64,000 nt of DNA from Anadara kagoshimensis. Its lineage: Eukaryota; Mollusca; Bivalvia; Arcoida; Arcidae. The position numbers and the translations under genes are program-made. Location of the stretch: contig CM037861.1 in NCBI GenBank assembly GCA_021292105.1, positions 52,540,920-52,604,919 of the forward strand, written 5' to 3'. The notes beneath the pieces were generated by a model that did not search any database, was not told where the DNA came from, and worked only from the letters and a program-made list of their open reading frames with translations. This document shows positions 24,906 to 35,948 of the stretch, piece by piece (position 1 is the first letter of the stretch; each line of letters opens with the position of its first letter).

Positions 24906-25697
24906 TAGGGATTGTAACTCGAATATTAGTCTGGTGGAAAAAAATTGAAATTTCACAATAGGGGGACATGAGTGTTCAAAGCTGGCAACATAGCTGTCTT
25001 GTATCATCATAGGTTAGGGGTCAAGAATCAACCTGTTGCCAAGCTGATCGACCCTTTGTTTAGTAGATAAAAGGTCAAAGGTCAGATAGTGTTTTTTCCC
25101 AAAAATTAATCTTTATAAGTTTATAGCTGTCCAAATATATACTTTCTGAGATTTAAATAAATCAAATAAATCTGTTCTCATGCCATCATAGCATTTCATG
25201 TATTGTAACATTGACTAGGAAGCTTATTGAGACTGTTTAGGCTAAAATTTAAATATTTTAATGTTATTTTTCAAAATTCTGACAAAAGCTTCAAGATAGA
25301 ATTAAATAAAAGTATACATTCAACATCAAAGCATGAATCAAAATGCTAAAATATAATTCTTTTGTAAATACATGACTGTGATTAAAACAAATATATTGTT
25401 TAAACCCAGCTGATAATTTGAAATTTAATAAAAGTTTAAAATCAAAGTACTGCAAGTACTGTAATCGGCAAGGCATAGTCACGAGAATCTCTGGAATATA
25501 TCAGTCACATCGAACGATTTCTTTTCATTTATCAATATCACTATCTGTGGCATTATCATTCAAAGGGTTCAACCAATCAACGGTTCAACGGTCCCATTGC
25601 AAGTGCATACAGCTGTAGTGCAACATGATTTATATTTACATTTCAGCAATGCATGACACGATTTTGGTAAAGGTTATTTCCTCATTAAAAAAAACTC
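24906..25697. other. No gene seen
   Basis: Between the 130-bp array and SINE copy 1. AAAGGTCAAAGGTCA occurs near 25070, a single direct half-site-like pair not worth calling. Confidence 0.45.
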
Positions 25698-26020
25698 TAC
25701 TGTAGCTCGATAGGTATAGCGCTCACTCCCCGTATGTGGCGAGTCCTGGGTTCGAACCCTAGTTGGGTCTGACCAAGACTTGAAATAAAGTAGTGACTGT
25801 TCTTTTGCCAAACACTCGGTATTTAGAAACGAAAGTCACGAGATCCTTTGAGAGAGATCTTAAAAACCGATGCCCCGTGCGAGGCGGGTGTAACATGTTA
25901 AGGAATTTTTCCTGCAAATTTCCCTAAGTTCACCGCAAAGGTCAAAATTTCTGCTACTTCACCTATAACTGGTGACGTCTTGATATGACTGAAATACGTA
26001 AAAGCCCGTAAAACTCCATG
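25698..26020 (+). mobile_element. tRNA-derived SINE, copy 1
   Basis: It has a Pol III A box-like TAGCTCGATAGGTATAGCG and a B box GGTTCGAACCC about 32 bases later. The SINE body follows: AGACTTGAAATAAAGTAGTG, a GACTGTTCTTTTGCCAAACA block and a diverged CACCTATAACTGGTGACGTC tail. The 3' tail is degraded. Confidence 0.85.
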
Positions 26021-26254
26021 CAATCAATAAATTTATAATTTTCTCATTAAAACTGTTTTTAAGTCACATTTAGACTCGCACTAACTTAAGTCCAAAAAGT
26101 TTAGTTTTGTTCATGATCCCTTGACCTGTAACTGTCTTAGAAAAGTTAAAGTTCAAAGTAAGATTTGGAAAAAAATAATAATAAGTTTAATTTGTGAAAA
26201 AAACCTCAGATTTAAGTATAAAAACTAGTATTGTTCGTGGTCCTGTTGCCAGAT

Positions 26255-26521
26255 GACAAGACAAAATTAGTAACGAAAAGTTTATGGTGGATCACAAAAC
26301 AAGGTCGTTTTGAAACACAAACACAAAAGCGACATTGGGGATGGATAGGTCACACCATCAAGACACCTGCAAACAACATCACAAAACTTTGAAATGGAAC
26401 ACACAAGAATAAAAGACACCTTGAGACAAGTTTCTGGAATTGAAACAGAGGGAGTAAAATTGCGCAGAACAGAGCCAGTTTGAGGAACTTTGTCGATGGA
26501 CTAATCTCCACTGGGAGTTAA
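26255..26521 (+). pseudogene. Degenerate LINE reverse-transcriptase C-terminus
   Basis: The plus-strand frame reads KRHWGWIGHTIKTPANNIT, then a stop, then RHLETSFWN, then after a frame change NRASLRNFVDGLISTGS and TAA at 26519-26521. RxWxWIGHxxRxP...NIT and RxxVDGLxSTG are hallmark blocks at the end of LINE reverse transcriptases. Several stops and a frameshift make it clearly non-functional. Confidence 0.75.
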
Positions 26522-26689
26522 AGGCATACAGTACGCAAGTTAGTGAGGCTAGCGCCATCCGTGTCCTATAGATGACGGGAGATCCGGAACAAATACCAGG
26601 TATAACTAAATGCAGCCTAACAGCGGTTTAATGGTGTGCACGTTGAATATGTAGGTCGGTTGCATATGATGTTGGAAGCAAATTTTCAA

Positions 26690-27660
26690 TTGTACTTTTC
26701 AATTGTACTCTGAGAGGAAAAGTTCACATGGTAGATAAGAAATCCTCGCTAGGTACATTCAATGAAGGCATCTGCACTCACAAGTTCAGAAAAGTTCCCT
26801 CTTGTAAGAGTGGGAAAAAGACCTGTGTTTTCCCTGGAAACACGGAATCCTGTATTTAGAATGTCCATAAAGTTAATTGACAGTCTTACAGTCTGTAATT
26901 GCATGGAATATTGGGAGCTTATTCCTCTCCAGAGGTGATAATTTTATGCTGTGAACAGGGACGAACTTTAGATGACCCGGTCTGGAATCATACTTCCTCA
27001 TTTAAAAGCAACAGACAGAAGAATAAGGTCATCAGTATCACGACAGACAACAACTATTCTTTTATAGCCTTACATGTAAGCATCAACACCATGGGGAACA
27101 ATTCTAATATCAGCTTCCTTGTGTAAAGCTTTAAAAACGGATACACTCCTTCCTCTGTATGAATTAAACCCCCTGATACCCTCAGCTAAGCTAAGAAGTG
27201 TCTTGGATTACTACGAGATCCTATTTGTTTTCTTGGTAACTGATAAAATCTTACCAATTTGATGGCAGAGGGACATTTTAATTATCAATAATTCTTCTAA
27301 CAGAATGGGGACCTTATCCTCTTTTATCTCTATATGGTTTCACCTTTTATGGATTAGTTGTTATATCTATCATAATAACATCATTTTTAATACATTTTTC
27401 TTTCGCGTGGATAAAAACAGTTTGTGTGTTTCCTAACTCGCCGAATGTATTGATGCCTTTCCGTTTTCCCAGTGCTACAACTAAAGTTTGACCATTAATT
27501 ATTTTGGTAGTAATGTCTCCATGCAAACTTCTTCCTCAGGGATATTTTGAAGATCCGACTCGTCGGCTGCAGATAACAAGGGTACCGGTCCTGGTGTATC
27601 AGGTATAGGCGACACTGGGAATAGTTCGTGTTTCAACAGTTCACTAATATTTCCACCAGA
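26690..27660 (-). pseudogene. Decayed transposon-type gene with XPG/FEN-like signature
   Basis: On the minus strand, coding traces appear in order with frame changes and stops between them. First is 27643-27499: ELLKHELFPVSPIPD..PGPVPLL..ESDLQNIPEEE, then stop. Next, in another frame, is 27511-27347: IINGQTLVVALGKRKG then NTFGELGNT then stop. At about 27121-27000 come KEADIRIVPHGVDAYM, a stop, and GYKRIVVVCRDTDDLILL. Finally, at about 26960-26870, come SIKLSPLERNKLP and IFHAITDCKTVN. The E-A-D ... D-T-D spacing resembles the XPG-I/PIN nuclease core. As I recall, an uncharacterised repeat protein family in invertebrates has the same block order (EEADTR, CRDTDVLVL, HAITGCDT). I infer a dead mobile-element gene, not a host gene. 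Confidence 0.7.
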
Positions 27661-28308
27661 AAAAAAAGAACACACTTGATAGTATTATACAGATGCAGTC
27701 ATTACAGCTAATCAAATCTTTCAATACCACCAGTACTTTGATTTTTTTTTTTAAAAAAAGTGGATACTTATATAAATACGGGCAATATGATTCAGTAAAA
27801 TTATTTTAACAGAAGTCTAATGTTTTGTTAAACAATTTCAAATGCACAAATGTGTTTTTACTGGTATTTATTTGCCACAATTAATCATATTTGTAAAGGT
27901 CAAATTTGTGCAAGCGTCTAATCTCATTTTTTAAGGAAAACTTTGAAAATAAGTGACTGAATTAGTTGGATAGGACTTTCTATTAATTTGAAGATTCCAC
28001 TTACATATTTAGAAGACAAAATGTATAAAGAAAAATTTCTGTAAGCCACCTTGAGCTTGTGTATAGGTCAATATGGGCATTTTCACTTGAACTTTGCACC
28101 CATTGACCTTTAGCTGCCCCCACAATGGCCCCTGGGTGAAATCTTGCTTGGCAACAAGCCGATTCTACCAAAGTAAAGTTCAAAGAAGGTTATTACATAA
28201 CTTGCCACTTTTGAACACGTTGTCCTCCCTACATCGAAAAATAAGCGTCTTTTTCAAAATCCTCTACCAGACTATATATTGAGTGAATGTTTAGTATTTC
28301 CTAATAAT

Positions 28309-28533
28309 GACATATTATACCAGTTGTTTTTTACAACACTGGACGGCCGTTTCGGAATACAATTCCTCATCAGTAGTGCTTGAAACTAAAAGTTCTTCAA
28401 GGTGTTGAAATAATATCCAAAGAACCAAAATATATATTAACAGATTTAGCTAAGGAAATACTTTGCATGAGGAAGTATACCTTAGTTATTGATGATTTTC
28501 ATATTTTAATGTTCAGGAAATTTAGAAAATGGT
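28309..28533 (-). repeat. Family B element, copy 7, with intact hammerhead core
   Basis: An inverted copy running from the CTGGTATAATATG end to a degraded 5' part. It contains the best ribozyme motif in the window (28335-28380). Confidence 0.85.
28335..28380 (-). ncRNA. Type I hammerhead ribozyme motif, intact core (family B copy 7)
   Basis: Read on the minus strand: AGCACTA, CTGATGA, stem II GGAAT-TGT-ATTCC (5 bp, 3-base loop), GAAA, short stem III CGGCCG, GTC, then CAGTGTT. Stem I pairs at six of seven positions (one wobble, one C/A mismatch next to the cleavage site). All invariant core bases are present. Cleavage is predicted between 28342 and 28341. The tiny palindromic stem III is typical of hammerheads in Penelope-like elements and retrozymes, which are thought to act as dimers. 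Confidence 0.8.
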
Positions 28534-29221
28534 ATATTTATTAAAAAAGATAATGGTCCCTTGCATAAGTCTCTTTTAACCATGACTTATTTCAGAAACC
28601 AACAGGTATAGCTACTCAGCTGGTCAACATCTTCACCCGAGATGTCGCCTATAGATAACTTTTAGGATCATATTAGTGAAAAACTACTTATATATTGATG
28701 CACCAAAAACGACTGAAGACTTATGGAAATCAGTGCGATTCAAATGGTACAATATGGACAGGAAATATTTAGTCTGTGTGAAAGCATGCTTGTAACAATC
28801 AAGGAACTGCAGCGGAAGAAAGGTGGACAGTCTAAATACTAGTCCTACTAATTTGAAAGTTAACATTTATTTGATAAAACTTTAAAATAATATACCATTG
28901 GTTTGTCTAGATATGGTGTTTAAAATTCTGTAGATTCCATTACCATGTAAAGCAAAGCAAACAACGCGTACAAGCGTCTTGGGCACCTTACTATACCAAT
29001 TCCTTTCATGTAAATTGTCCACAAACATTTTAGACATAAAATACATGCATAGGTTTAAAAATTTGAACAAAAAATTCTGCAAGATTAAAACAAGTTTTTG
29101 AAAGCTTCGTTTGGGTTGGCAAATTGTCCCTTATCAATAACAAAAGTTTACCAACTAAAAAAAATAGACGAAACTGTTTTACAAAAACCGTTGCACTTAA
29201 AAAATTTGAAAGATGAAGCAT

Positions 29222-29300
29222 TTCATAGCGATAAACAAATACTGTGATGACGACCATAAAACGTTTTATTTTAAAAATACTGGCTTTATCTGACGTTGTA
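29222..29300 (-). repeat. Family A fragment (inverted 5' part)
   Basis: CTGTGATGACGACCATAAAA matches the upstream block of the full copies; only about 80 bases are recognisable. Confidence 0.5.
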
Positions 29301-29954
29301 TAGTTGAGGTCCACTTATAATACGTACTATAACCACACTGCTGGACATTTACACCCGTGTCCGTCCAAAGTCGGGGAATTTATAACCTTAAGACGTGTTT
29401 TTCTTCCTTGTGTGTTATTATCTCTAATTTGTATTGTGTTGTGCTCTTGGTCGTGTCGGCTGTTGCCAAGTAAATCTGTAGGTTTTTTTCAGTCACAACA
29501 TTTGGTATGATGCGTCAAGTTTGACATGGTCATTTGACCTTTAATTTGAATAACATTAGGCTTACAAATTGTGTGATTTAGGTAAAACAGCATGTTTCAT
29601 TACCATAAACACCCGTTACCCAGTATTGCTATCGTCTATCCTTATATATAAACTTTATATAACCCCTAAATTACACAGCGGATATGTCTGGTTGCATATT
29701 CAAATTAAAGGTCAAATGACAAGGTCAAACTCGCGGCACTATATGTAGTGTCGCTGTTTGCATGCGTTGGCTATCGTAAAGTACCTTTATCTAATTGCTA
29801 ATATTTACTTATGGTGGATCTGTAAAAAAAAGAACATTACCAAAATACAGTTATTAGATACTTATAATCAATTAAGATAGGCCGCCATATTACACATCTG
29901 CTACATTTGAAAAAAGTAGTATCTGGCCATGCATATTGATATGTTATTTGCTAA

Positions 29955-30140
29955 TACAATCCAACCTGCCTAAAAGGCCACCTCTGTATAAGGACCACCT
30001 GCTTATAAACGCCAGTAGAATTTTACCCCAATTGTTCTTTATTCATTTTATTTGAACCTGTATGTAAAGGTCGCCTGTCCATAAAGGCCACTTAAATTGC
30101 TGGTTTCCTTGGATGGTCTTTATAGACAGGTTTGACTGTA
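29955..30140. mobile_element. MITE family D, copy 2
   Basis: TACAATCCAACCTGCCTAAA at the left and TTTATAGACAGGTTTGACTG with TA at the right. It abuts copy 3 and shares one TA with it. Confidence 0.85.
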
Positions 30141-30324
30141 CAATCCAACCTGCCTAAAAGGCCACCTCTATATAAGGACCACCTACTTATAAAAGCCAGT
30201 AGAAATGTATTCTATTTTTTCTTTATTCTTTTTATTTGAACCTGTATGTAAAGATCGCCTGTCGATAATCGCCACTTAAGTTACTGATTCTCTTGTGTGG
30301 TCTTTATAGACAGTTTTGACTGTA
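30139..30324. mobile_element. MITE family D, copy 3 (head-to-tail with copy 2)
   Basis: A second ~186-base copy in the same orientation, beginning at the TA that ends copy 2. The two are similar throughout but not identical. Confidence 0.85.
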
Positions 30325-30434
30325 TATTTATTAATTTATTATTTCTACTACACTGTGTAATGCACCTGTCAATCTACCTATACAAATTAGATCTTTCATT
30401 CAGACACGTACATCACATGTTACTTAAACTACTT

Positions 30435-30632
30435 AATTACATATTATACCAGTTTTAATTTTTACAGCACTAGACGGCCGTGTTCGGACCAAAATTATGA
30501 AACCATAATTATTTTGAAGATGTTGAAAACTTACCCAAAGGACCAAAATATATTTTACCAAATTAAGCTAAGGAAATACTTTGCATGAGGGAGTATACCT
30601 TAGTTTTTGAGAAATTTCAAATTACCTACCCA
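30435..30632 (-). repeat. Family B element, copy 8, hammerhead deleted
   Basis: An inverted copy in which an internal deletion joins TTTTGGTCC directly to GAACACGGCCGTC. The CTGATGA block and stem II are lost, while the GTC and stem I 3' strand remain. Confidence 0.8.
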
Positions 30633-31053
30633 TATATGTGCACATTCACTGCTTTTAAGAGATTTATAAGTAAAGGGGTTAATGCATGCCAAAAAGGAAT
30701 ACTTCAATAATTATCCACCGCTTTTCGAAGAAAGTGAATATTAAATTCAAGTTTCCGTTCATCCGAAATTCTTGTTTGCGCTAATTTACCAAAACTATAA
30801 AGCACTTTTTACGAATCCCGCTGGCGGGAATACTGATTCACTGAATTTGCTTGTTACAAACTTATTTCAGTTTTCCCGAAAATCCTTTAATCTTTACATT
30901 GTAATCCAGGAATTCGAGAAAATTGGACTGTCTACAAATCAGAATTTACTCAGACTATATCAATTAAACAATTGTATACTTCAACAGCAATCCATGCATA
31001 GGATTTGAAATATCGAACTACATGAACTAGCATCAGCAAAGGAAAATATACAT

Positions 31054-31266
31054 TACAGACCTGTCGAAAGTTTAACACTGAGCTAACGAAAAATAGTCCA
31101 AGCTTGACCGCCGAGTGACCGAGATATGGATAAAGTGACCAAAAAGTGCCAAGAGACAGATAGCAGCTGCCAAGATGTAGCTAACGGGGGACCGAGAGGA
31201 GCTGCATATTTTACATTAATTTTTTGGGTTAGGCTAGTATTAAACTTTCGACAGGTTTGTACTGTA
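31054..31266. mobile_element. MITE family C, copy 2
   Basis: TACAGACCTGTCGAAAGTTT at the left and AAACTTTCGACAGGTTTGTA at the right, about 213 bases, clearly related internally to the 9.3-kb copy. Confidence 0.85.
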
Positions 31267-31574
31267 GCGTTGCATTTTTAAGATGAACCATTAAGGATAT
31301 TATCACGTGTATATAAGCTCAAACATCACCTTAATTAGAAAGGTGATAAAGAATTCGATGTGAACAGCAAAATACACTGCTCAAAACATGTGTACTACCA
31401 GATGGAAAAAATGAAGTCTTCAAGGATATCAAACCGTTTGGAACATCATAATCACAAGTCAGTACAAAAATACAAAACAATAGGTGTGGTATTGTTAGCC
31501 AGACTAGAGGCAATTATACTGGAAGATCAAGTACAGAGTCTACATGTGTCTTCTGTGTCAAACGGTATTAATGT

Positions 31575-31855
31575 AACGGGAAGGTCGTAGGTTTGAACCC
31601 CAGCCTGGTCCAACACAAGACTTAAAAGTGAGTAGTGACTGTTCTTTTGTAAAGCATTCGGCATTACGAAATGTAAGTCGCGTTTTTTTCGGGAACTTAA
31701 AATAAACGAGGCCCCGTGTCACGGTAGGCTTGGTACGATAAAGAATCCATCAGCGCAACGCACAGGAAAAAATTTTGCACCTTCGCCTATAGCTTGCGAC
31801 GTCTCAATGTAGGTGAAACATTCTTGACTAGAACGTTAAACACCATTACTCATTC
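31575..31855 (+). mobile_element. tRNA-derived SINE, copy 2, lacking its A box
   Basis: Begins at the B box region (GGTTTGAACCCCAGCCTGG). The body and tail (CACCTTCGCCTATAGC, CTAGAACGTTAAACACCATT) are clear. The 5' end is truncated. Confidence 0.85.
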
Positions 31856-32273
31856 ACTCACTCTCGTAAGTCAGTGTAAACTAGAGAAGAATCAGAACAG
31901 TCGATTATGCTGGAAGAGCCAGCACAGAGATTACAACTTGTATCTCCCTACATAATATCTGTGGGTTAAAAGGGATTAATAATGACGATAAAACATTGAA
32001 ATGTCCAATACTGAGGTCACTGATGTTGTATAGGCGTTGATTCTAATGACAAAATAAATTCAATGATATTGTTCAATAGCTTTCAGGGGATTAAATACTA
32101 CTGAATTTTACAACCAATGATCTCTTAGTTAAAGCACCCAACGGATAATTTAAAAACATTCTTAAATGATTAACGGCATTTAATTGTGTTGCTTTTCCAC
32201 AAAAGTTGATAATTCTTTCTATTTTAATGTCGGAACTTAATCAAAAAGTTGCTTCCTGTCAACACGCAAAAAT

Positions 32274-32315
32274 TAAAAAAAAAAACAAAAAAAACAAAAA
32301 AAAAAAAAAAAAACA
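32274..32315. repeat. A-rich homopolymer tract
   Basis: Runs of A7-A18 with single C interruptions. Confidence 0.9.
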
Positions 32316-32391
32316 AGATAATGGATAGCATAGTAAAATTTTTGATATAAAAGTTCTTTCTAAGTTATGAAGTGATGTTAATTTTTCGGGC

Positions 32392-32650
32392 AGGTCCCAG
32401 TTTCATAATCATTCCTTAACTAAGATTTTCTCTTAACTTAAATCTGGCAAATTTGAAATCTAAATAATTTTGAGAATTGTTAAGATATTTAAACATTTAA
32501 TGTGTTATTTTGAAGGTCACTTCAACCTTATAACATCTGCATTAATTTTTGTCAAATATGTACATTCATTGTTCCAACAGAGATTGTCAAAATTGCAATA
32601 TTTAAGTTAGGGAAAATCTTAGTAAGGGAATAAGTGTGAAACTGGGGCCA
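32392..32650. mobile_element. MITE family E, copy 2
   Basis: Long inverted ends (about 50 bases): AGGTCCCAGTTTCATAATCA and CCTTAACTAAGATTTTC at the left, their inverse at the right ending TGTGAAACTGGGGCCA. Confidence 0.85.
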
Positions 32651-33057
32651 GATGTTAAAAAGTTGTAATTCCTCTATATATAACAAACAATATTACAATG
32701 ATAGTATTAAATCAAATTATAAAACGACCTTTGAAATGCCCCGTTTGGCCTTTATCCCGCAGAGAATCTCAGGATCCCCATCAGCATTTCCAATTTCCAA
32801 ATAAATTTCAATGGATGTGACAATGTTTAGATTTCCCAAGAGGTACTTTATCACGAAGAACTTCACAAAAACAAGTATTACTAGCATTAAGATTTTCTGA
32901 TAGTTTCTATCATAACATTACTTCGTGATAATGGATAGAGACAATATATTACCACATCCGCTGTGAGAGGTATCGATTAAGGTTTATTTCATTTTGATTT
33001 CAACATAGAGCATAACATGAGGAGATTGCTTTCACAAAGTATTGGTGAAATTTAAAA

Positions 33058-33059
<2 letters not shown>

Positions 33060-33098
<39 letters not shown>

Positions 33099-33103
33099 TG
33101 TGA
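33060..33103. repeat. (GT)n microsatellite
   Basis: About 22 GT units with one TATG interruption, immediately upstream of a family A copy. Confidence 0.95.
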
Positions 33104-33134
33104 CATAATTGTAAATATTTGCATGACTGATTTT

Positions 33135-33270
33135 AATGGTTTTGATTACACACGCGGCGGGTATAGCTAGCACAACAGACGGTACTTACCCTTCCGGTGC
33201 ACTCGGCCTCAGTTCGGGTGTTTAATCTAATTTGTCAGTTTTACTTTGCTCCTGGGTTGTGATTAATATC
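33135..33270 (+). repeat. Family A element
   Basis: TTTTGATTACACACGCGGCG, a GTGCACTCGGCCTCAG segment with a small deletion, and the TTTTACTTTGCTCCTGG end. Confidence 0.8.
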
Positions 33271-33654
33271 CACTTCTACGTCATGCCAGTAGGTACCCAC
33301 AGTGTGTGTACAAATTTGGGAGTTTAAAACCAGCGGAATTAACATGGCTTGTTTATGTTCCGTGTCCCTACCCACTCTGGTAATTATAGACCCCTTTTAC
33401 ATGCCAATGCACACGCCAAATTTTGTCAACCGTGGTTATCCCCCCTAAAATCGCAAAATACGTTAAACAAAATTGTTCAACTGATCTTATTCCTATGAGA
33501 TTTAATTTCAACTAAGAAATAGTCACCAATAGCAACTATACACATTGCTGGATTTTCTTGTTGATTGTTGTGTTTATGCATTTCATGCCCCTTAGGTTCT
33601 CGTGCTCACAATAAACCATATCTGCTATGGCCTGAAAGATTGTCAATGATATTA

Positions 33655-33720
33655 TAATGTATTAATTTGCCAGTTTTCAAAGTTTTTTACTTTCCTTTTA
33701 GGATTGTGTTGAATTGGTGT
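33655..33720 (+). repeat. Family A 3' end fragment
   Basis: AATTTGCCAGTTTTCAAAGT, TTTTTTACTTTCC and GGATTGTG only. Confidence 0.5.
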
Positions 33721-34140
33721 GCTTTTGTTCAATATTAATTTACATTGATATGATTGTTAAATGTCATTGATACATGGCTATATGTCTTCCTAAAAGTACT
33801 TAAAACACGCAATCGGATACCATCAGATCAAGTACTCATTCAAAATTGGACTTTTAATTAGTGGTCTTAATATGTGGATTTGTGCTTTCATTGCATTTTC
33901 TCTTTCTAAGTACACTTGTTCAACTCGTCTTATTTTCTTTACCATTTATTTTGAATGAGTTTTAGCCATTCCGGATCCATACTTAGACGTTTTAATTATC
34001 ACCTAAATATTTATATATCACACCTCTTTTTCACGTAGTTTGTTCAATGTAGAAAAAGTAAAACGGTTTCTCTTGAAAAATTGTTTTCGTCAACCTCCTC
34101 CAGATATTTGTTTGGTTAATCAATGCAATAACTGCTTCTT

Positions 34141-34566
34141 TATAGTCCTATCGAAAGCTTAACGAAACTGAGCTAACGAAAAGGATTCGCGCCTTAGCTG
34201 CCGATTGGCCAGGATATAGATAGATTGTGGCCAAAAACTGTCGCCAATGATAGATGGCAGCCATCAAAAAGCTGTCGAGGGGTAGCTAACTGCCGATGCA
34301 ACGCTAACTGTAAACGTATTTATTTTCGCAGGGTACTAATTTTCGTTTATTTCGCGGTAGTTTGTTTTGTGCGAAAATTAATACAGAGCGAAAATTATAT
34401 CATGACCATTGTGTTATAGTGCAAATTTATTAAAACGCGAAAATTTAACTACGCGAATATGTCTAAATTTCCTCTAGCCGCGAAAATAAATACACGCGAA
34501 GTTAAATGTGTTGTCAGGTATACATACGTTAGCTTAGTGTTTAACTTTCGACAGGTCTGTACTGTA
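34141..34566. mobile_element. MITE family C, copy 3, with a second MITE nested inside
   Basis: The left end (CCTATCGAAAGCTTAACG) and right end (ACTTTCGACAGGTCTGTACT) match family C, but the copy is 425 bases long. The extra length comes from a different MITE at about 34313-34495. Confidence 0.8.
34313..34495. mobile_element. MITE family H (CGCGAAAATAAATA ends), nested
   Basis: Left CGTATTTATTTTCGC and right GCGAAAATAAATACACGCG are inverted ends. CGCGAAAATT-type motifs recur inside. Confidence 0.7.
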
Positions 34567-34664
34567 TTTGTTTTTCTGATCTATCAAATATTTTTCAATA
34601 CTTTTTCACTTAAGATGAATGTTTGATGAAAGGAATAACAGAACTTTGCTATCAAAAACAAATA

Positions 34665-34840
34665 CATATACCAGTTCATGTTTAAATAACAATCCTAAAA
34701 AGTATAAAACTTTGAAAACTGGCATTTACTTAAACATGTGAAGTTCCGCCAGGTACTCCGGTTAGTTAAAAACGTGCAGTGCCAATGCATTAAACTCGGG
34801 TGTTCCGGAAGAGTAATCAGCTCCTGTTGTAGCCGCTAAT
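34665..34840 (-). repeat. Family A element (inverted), disturbed core
   Basis: GTGAAGTTCCGCCAGGTACT, then a rearranged stretch, GGGTGTTCCGGAAGAGTAAT and CAGCTCCTGTTGTAGC. Confidence 0.7.
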
Positions 34841-35948
34841 AGCTGCGGCTTTAAGCAATAATTTACTCACCTCCCATCCTGTAATCTCACATAATCACAA
34901 TGCTCAGTATTGGAATTCTATTTTTTAAAAATTGCAAAAATAAACCACGTGTTTTCTTTATATCATTATTGGGAAATTGAATTTCATAAATCTATATCAG
35001 AGCCTCGTAAATCATCATTCTTACGTACAATTTATGGATTATATATATGTTTAATTATAACAATGTTGTCCCGTCTTGTGTTACTCTATATATCAAATCA
35101 TCAAGAAGAACATAATACGAGGATATGTATTAACCATATATATTTACTGATGACATTTGACCAAAGAGCGTTGACTGGCGTGATTTATTACCAAAACGTA
35201 ATTTAAAGGCTGATAACTCACAATTCTTATGATTTGTAATAATAATACTGGAAGTTATGCCTGATCTTGAACCTTTGGTTTAATTTAACATTATTGACAA
35301 AACACACCAACGGGAGATTAGTTGATCAATTGTAAATCGCTGAAACTTACTTCAAATCAAAATCAATGCAATTTAACGCAATTTCAGGTTTTTTCCAATG
35401 AAAATTCAATACAAATTTCATTTAGAAATAATGCCTTAGCGCAGTTGCATTAGATAACTGCTGGGTTGTATTTGCAGTAATTATATTGGTTTTCATGGAT
35501 GATCAGAATCAAGGAGATGTGTTTTATTTTGAACCCTCCCATCGTGCCTCTGTAAATCATGCCTTAGATTTAGCGCGGAGTACGTACAAGAGGTGTTAGT
35601 TTATAATCAGGAGAGTCATCGTCGCGAGTTATACCACTGCAGAAAGCGTGAAAATCGATAAATCAAACTATTTCGTGATTAGATTATGATTCTTGCTCGC
35701 TGATGATTCTGCAAAGACGACAGAAAAAAATAATTTTCAATTATTCTGTTGTTTGAGGCTCTTCAAAGGATTTCATGCGAGATAATAGACAGGGAAGTTT
35801 GAGATTAAAGTCGGTTGATCAATCAATATAACCAAGTCTAAAAATTTAATCTGGATAATACCGATTTTCCTTCAAAGTAAAACTTGAATACAGCTCGCGC
35901 TGCCGTTCTAAGTGACACCGATGCTAAACAATGAAGAAGGGTGAAGCC
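34841..35948. other. No gene seen
   Basis: Sequence leading up to the SINE-tail array. A 98-codon frame at 34910-35206 has no recognisable domain. Confidence 0.5.
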
